Notes under the pieces: model-generated
What the model was told of the DNA's origin: nothing
Database searches by the model: none
The model's input: the letters and a program-made list of their open reading frames with translations, nothing else
Shown here: piece after piece, positions 5,311-5,612 of the stretch
Position numbering within the stretch: position 1 is the stretch's first letter
Layout: each line of letters opens with the position of its first letter
Program-made: the position numbers and the translations under genes
Source of the DNA: Sphingomonadaceae bacterium
GTDB lineage: Bacteria; Pseudomonadota; Alphaproteobacteria; Sphingomonadales; Sphingomonadaceae
NCBI GenBank assembly: GCA_004282995.1
Contig: SHLU01000154.1
Coordinates: 1 to 5,612, forward strand
Length of the DNA stretch: 5,612 nt
Direction of reading: 5' to 3'

Positions 5311-5612
5311 TCAGGCGACACGGCGCGAGCCGTCTTCTGCTGCTTCCTCATCGGCGACGATGCGTTCGGGCACATCGCGCATCGAGTTGAGCGCGGCAGC
5401 CTGGTCAGAGCTCACTTCATGGCTTGCCTCACGGGCCGGGATCGCCTTCTCGGCGCCCTCGTCGCCAGCTTCGTGGTATTCGGCATCCTCGTTGACGCAC
5501 CAAATATCGTAAACCCGCTCGCCGGCGAGGATGTTCTCGACCGTAAGCATGGCGGTCATCATCGCGTGGTCCTGATTGTTGTAGCGGTGCATGCCGTTGC
5601 GACCGACCAGGT
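5311..5612 (-). CDS. C-terminal end of a FAD-dependent amine-oxidase-like oxidoreductase (partial)
   Basis: The frame enters from the right edge and ends at TGA (5313-5311), leaving 99 visible residues. They open with LVGRNGMHRYNNQDHAMMTA, continuing to MLTVENILAG. This matches the FAD-binding C-terminal segment of a family of NAD(P)/FAD-dependent, amine-oxidase-like or UDP-galactopyranose-mutase-like flavoproteins found in polysaccharide loci. In these proteins the segment contacts the flavin. After the core (about YDIWCVNEDAEYHE) comes a tail of some 50 residues rich in Ala, Glu and Asp with no predicted fold (5314-5471). The exact reaction cannot be told from this fragment; sugar-nucleotide rearrangement or a desaturase-type oxidation are possible. 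It is the upstream neighbour of the GtrA-family gene, 31 bp apart, and probably in the same operon. The ATG at 5592 is internal to the motif and is not the start. Confidence 0.75.
   Translation of the reverse strand, partial: LVGRNGMHRYNNQDHAMMTAMLTVENILAGERVYDIWCVNEDAEYHEAGDEGAEKAIPAREASHEVSSDQAAALNSMRDVPERIVADEEAAEDGSRRVA

Noticed and set aside
5280..5375. A 32-residue N-terminal extension of the GtrA-family protein from the ATG at 5375.
   Set aside because: It would overlap the oxidoreductase coding region, adds residues unlike GtrA proteins, and ignores the GGAGG before the ATG at 5279.

Overview
The window reads as ordinary chromosomal DNA from a GC-rich alphaproteobacterium. The protein set (a CYP153-type alkane-hydroxylase P450, a lipoprotein MsrB, and a GtrA/GT-C sugar module) suggests a sphingomonad or Erythrobacter/Novosphingobium-like organism. 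That taxonomic call is inference from gene content and has not been tested by any search. I see no tRNA, rRNA, CRISPR array, IS element or phage gene.

Layout. Positions 1-989 (+) hold the 3' part of an ABC-2 type exporter permease of the NatB kind, cut by the left edge. A 153-bp gap follows and carries a perfect 18-bp inverted repeat (1058-1075) that looks like a repressor operator, then a strong Shine-Dalgarno. Positions 1143-2492 (+) encode a complete cytochrome P450 with CYP153 family hallmarks. A 97-bp gap with a small hairpin separates it from msrB (2590-3084, +), which encodes a lipoprotein-type peptide-methionine (R)-S-oxide reductase. The plus-strand block meets a minus-strand operon tail to tail, with only 7 bp between the msrB stop and the opposing stop.

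The minus-strand operon is read from the right edge leftwards. It begins with the 3' end of a FAD-dependent amine-oxidase-like/UDP-galactopyranose-mutase-like oxidoreductase (5311-5612). Next is a small GtrA-family membrane protein (4872-5279), then a 591-residue GT-C-fold, STT3-like membrane glycosyltransferase (3092-4867). Spacings of 31 bp and 4 bp indicate co-transcription.

How the genes may work together. The minus-strand trio resembles a surface-glycan decoration module. GtrA-type proteins are thought to move polyprenyl-phosphate-sugars across the inner membrane, and GT-C enzymes use such lipid-linked donors on the periplasmic side. The expected cytoplasmic GT2 partner (GtrB/DPM-like) is not in the window and may lie upstream of the oxidoreductase. 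The P450 has no ferredoxin or ferredoxin-reductase gene beside it, so its electron supply must come from elsewhere. MsrB would repair oxidised methionines in the cell envelope. No clearly new system stands out. The most checkable points are the P450 operator, the P450's unusual acidic loop and missing redox partners, the MsrB resolving-Cys replacement, and the GtrA/GT-C/flavoprotein operon.
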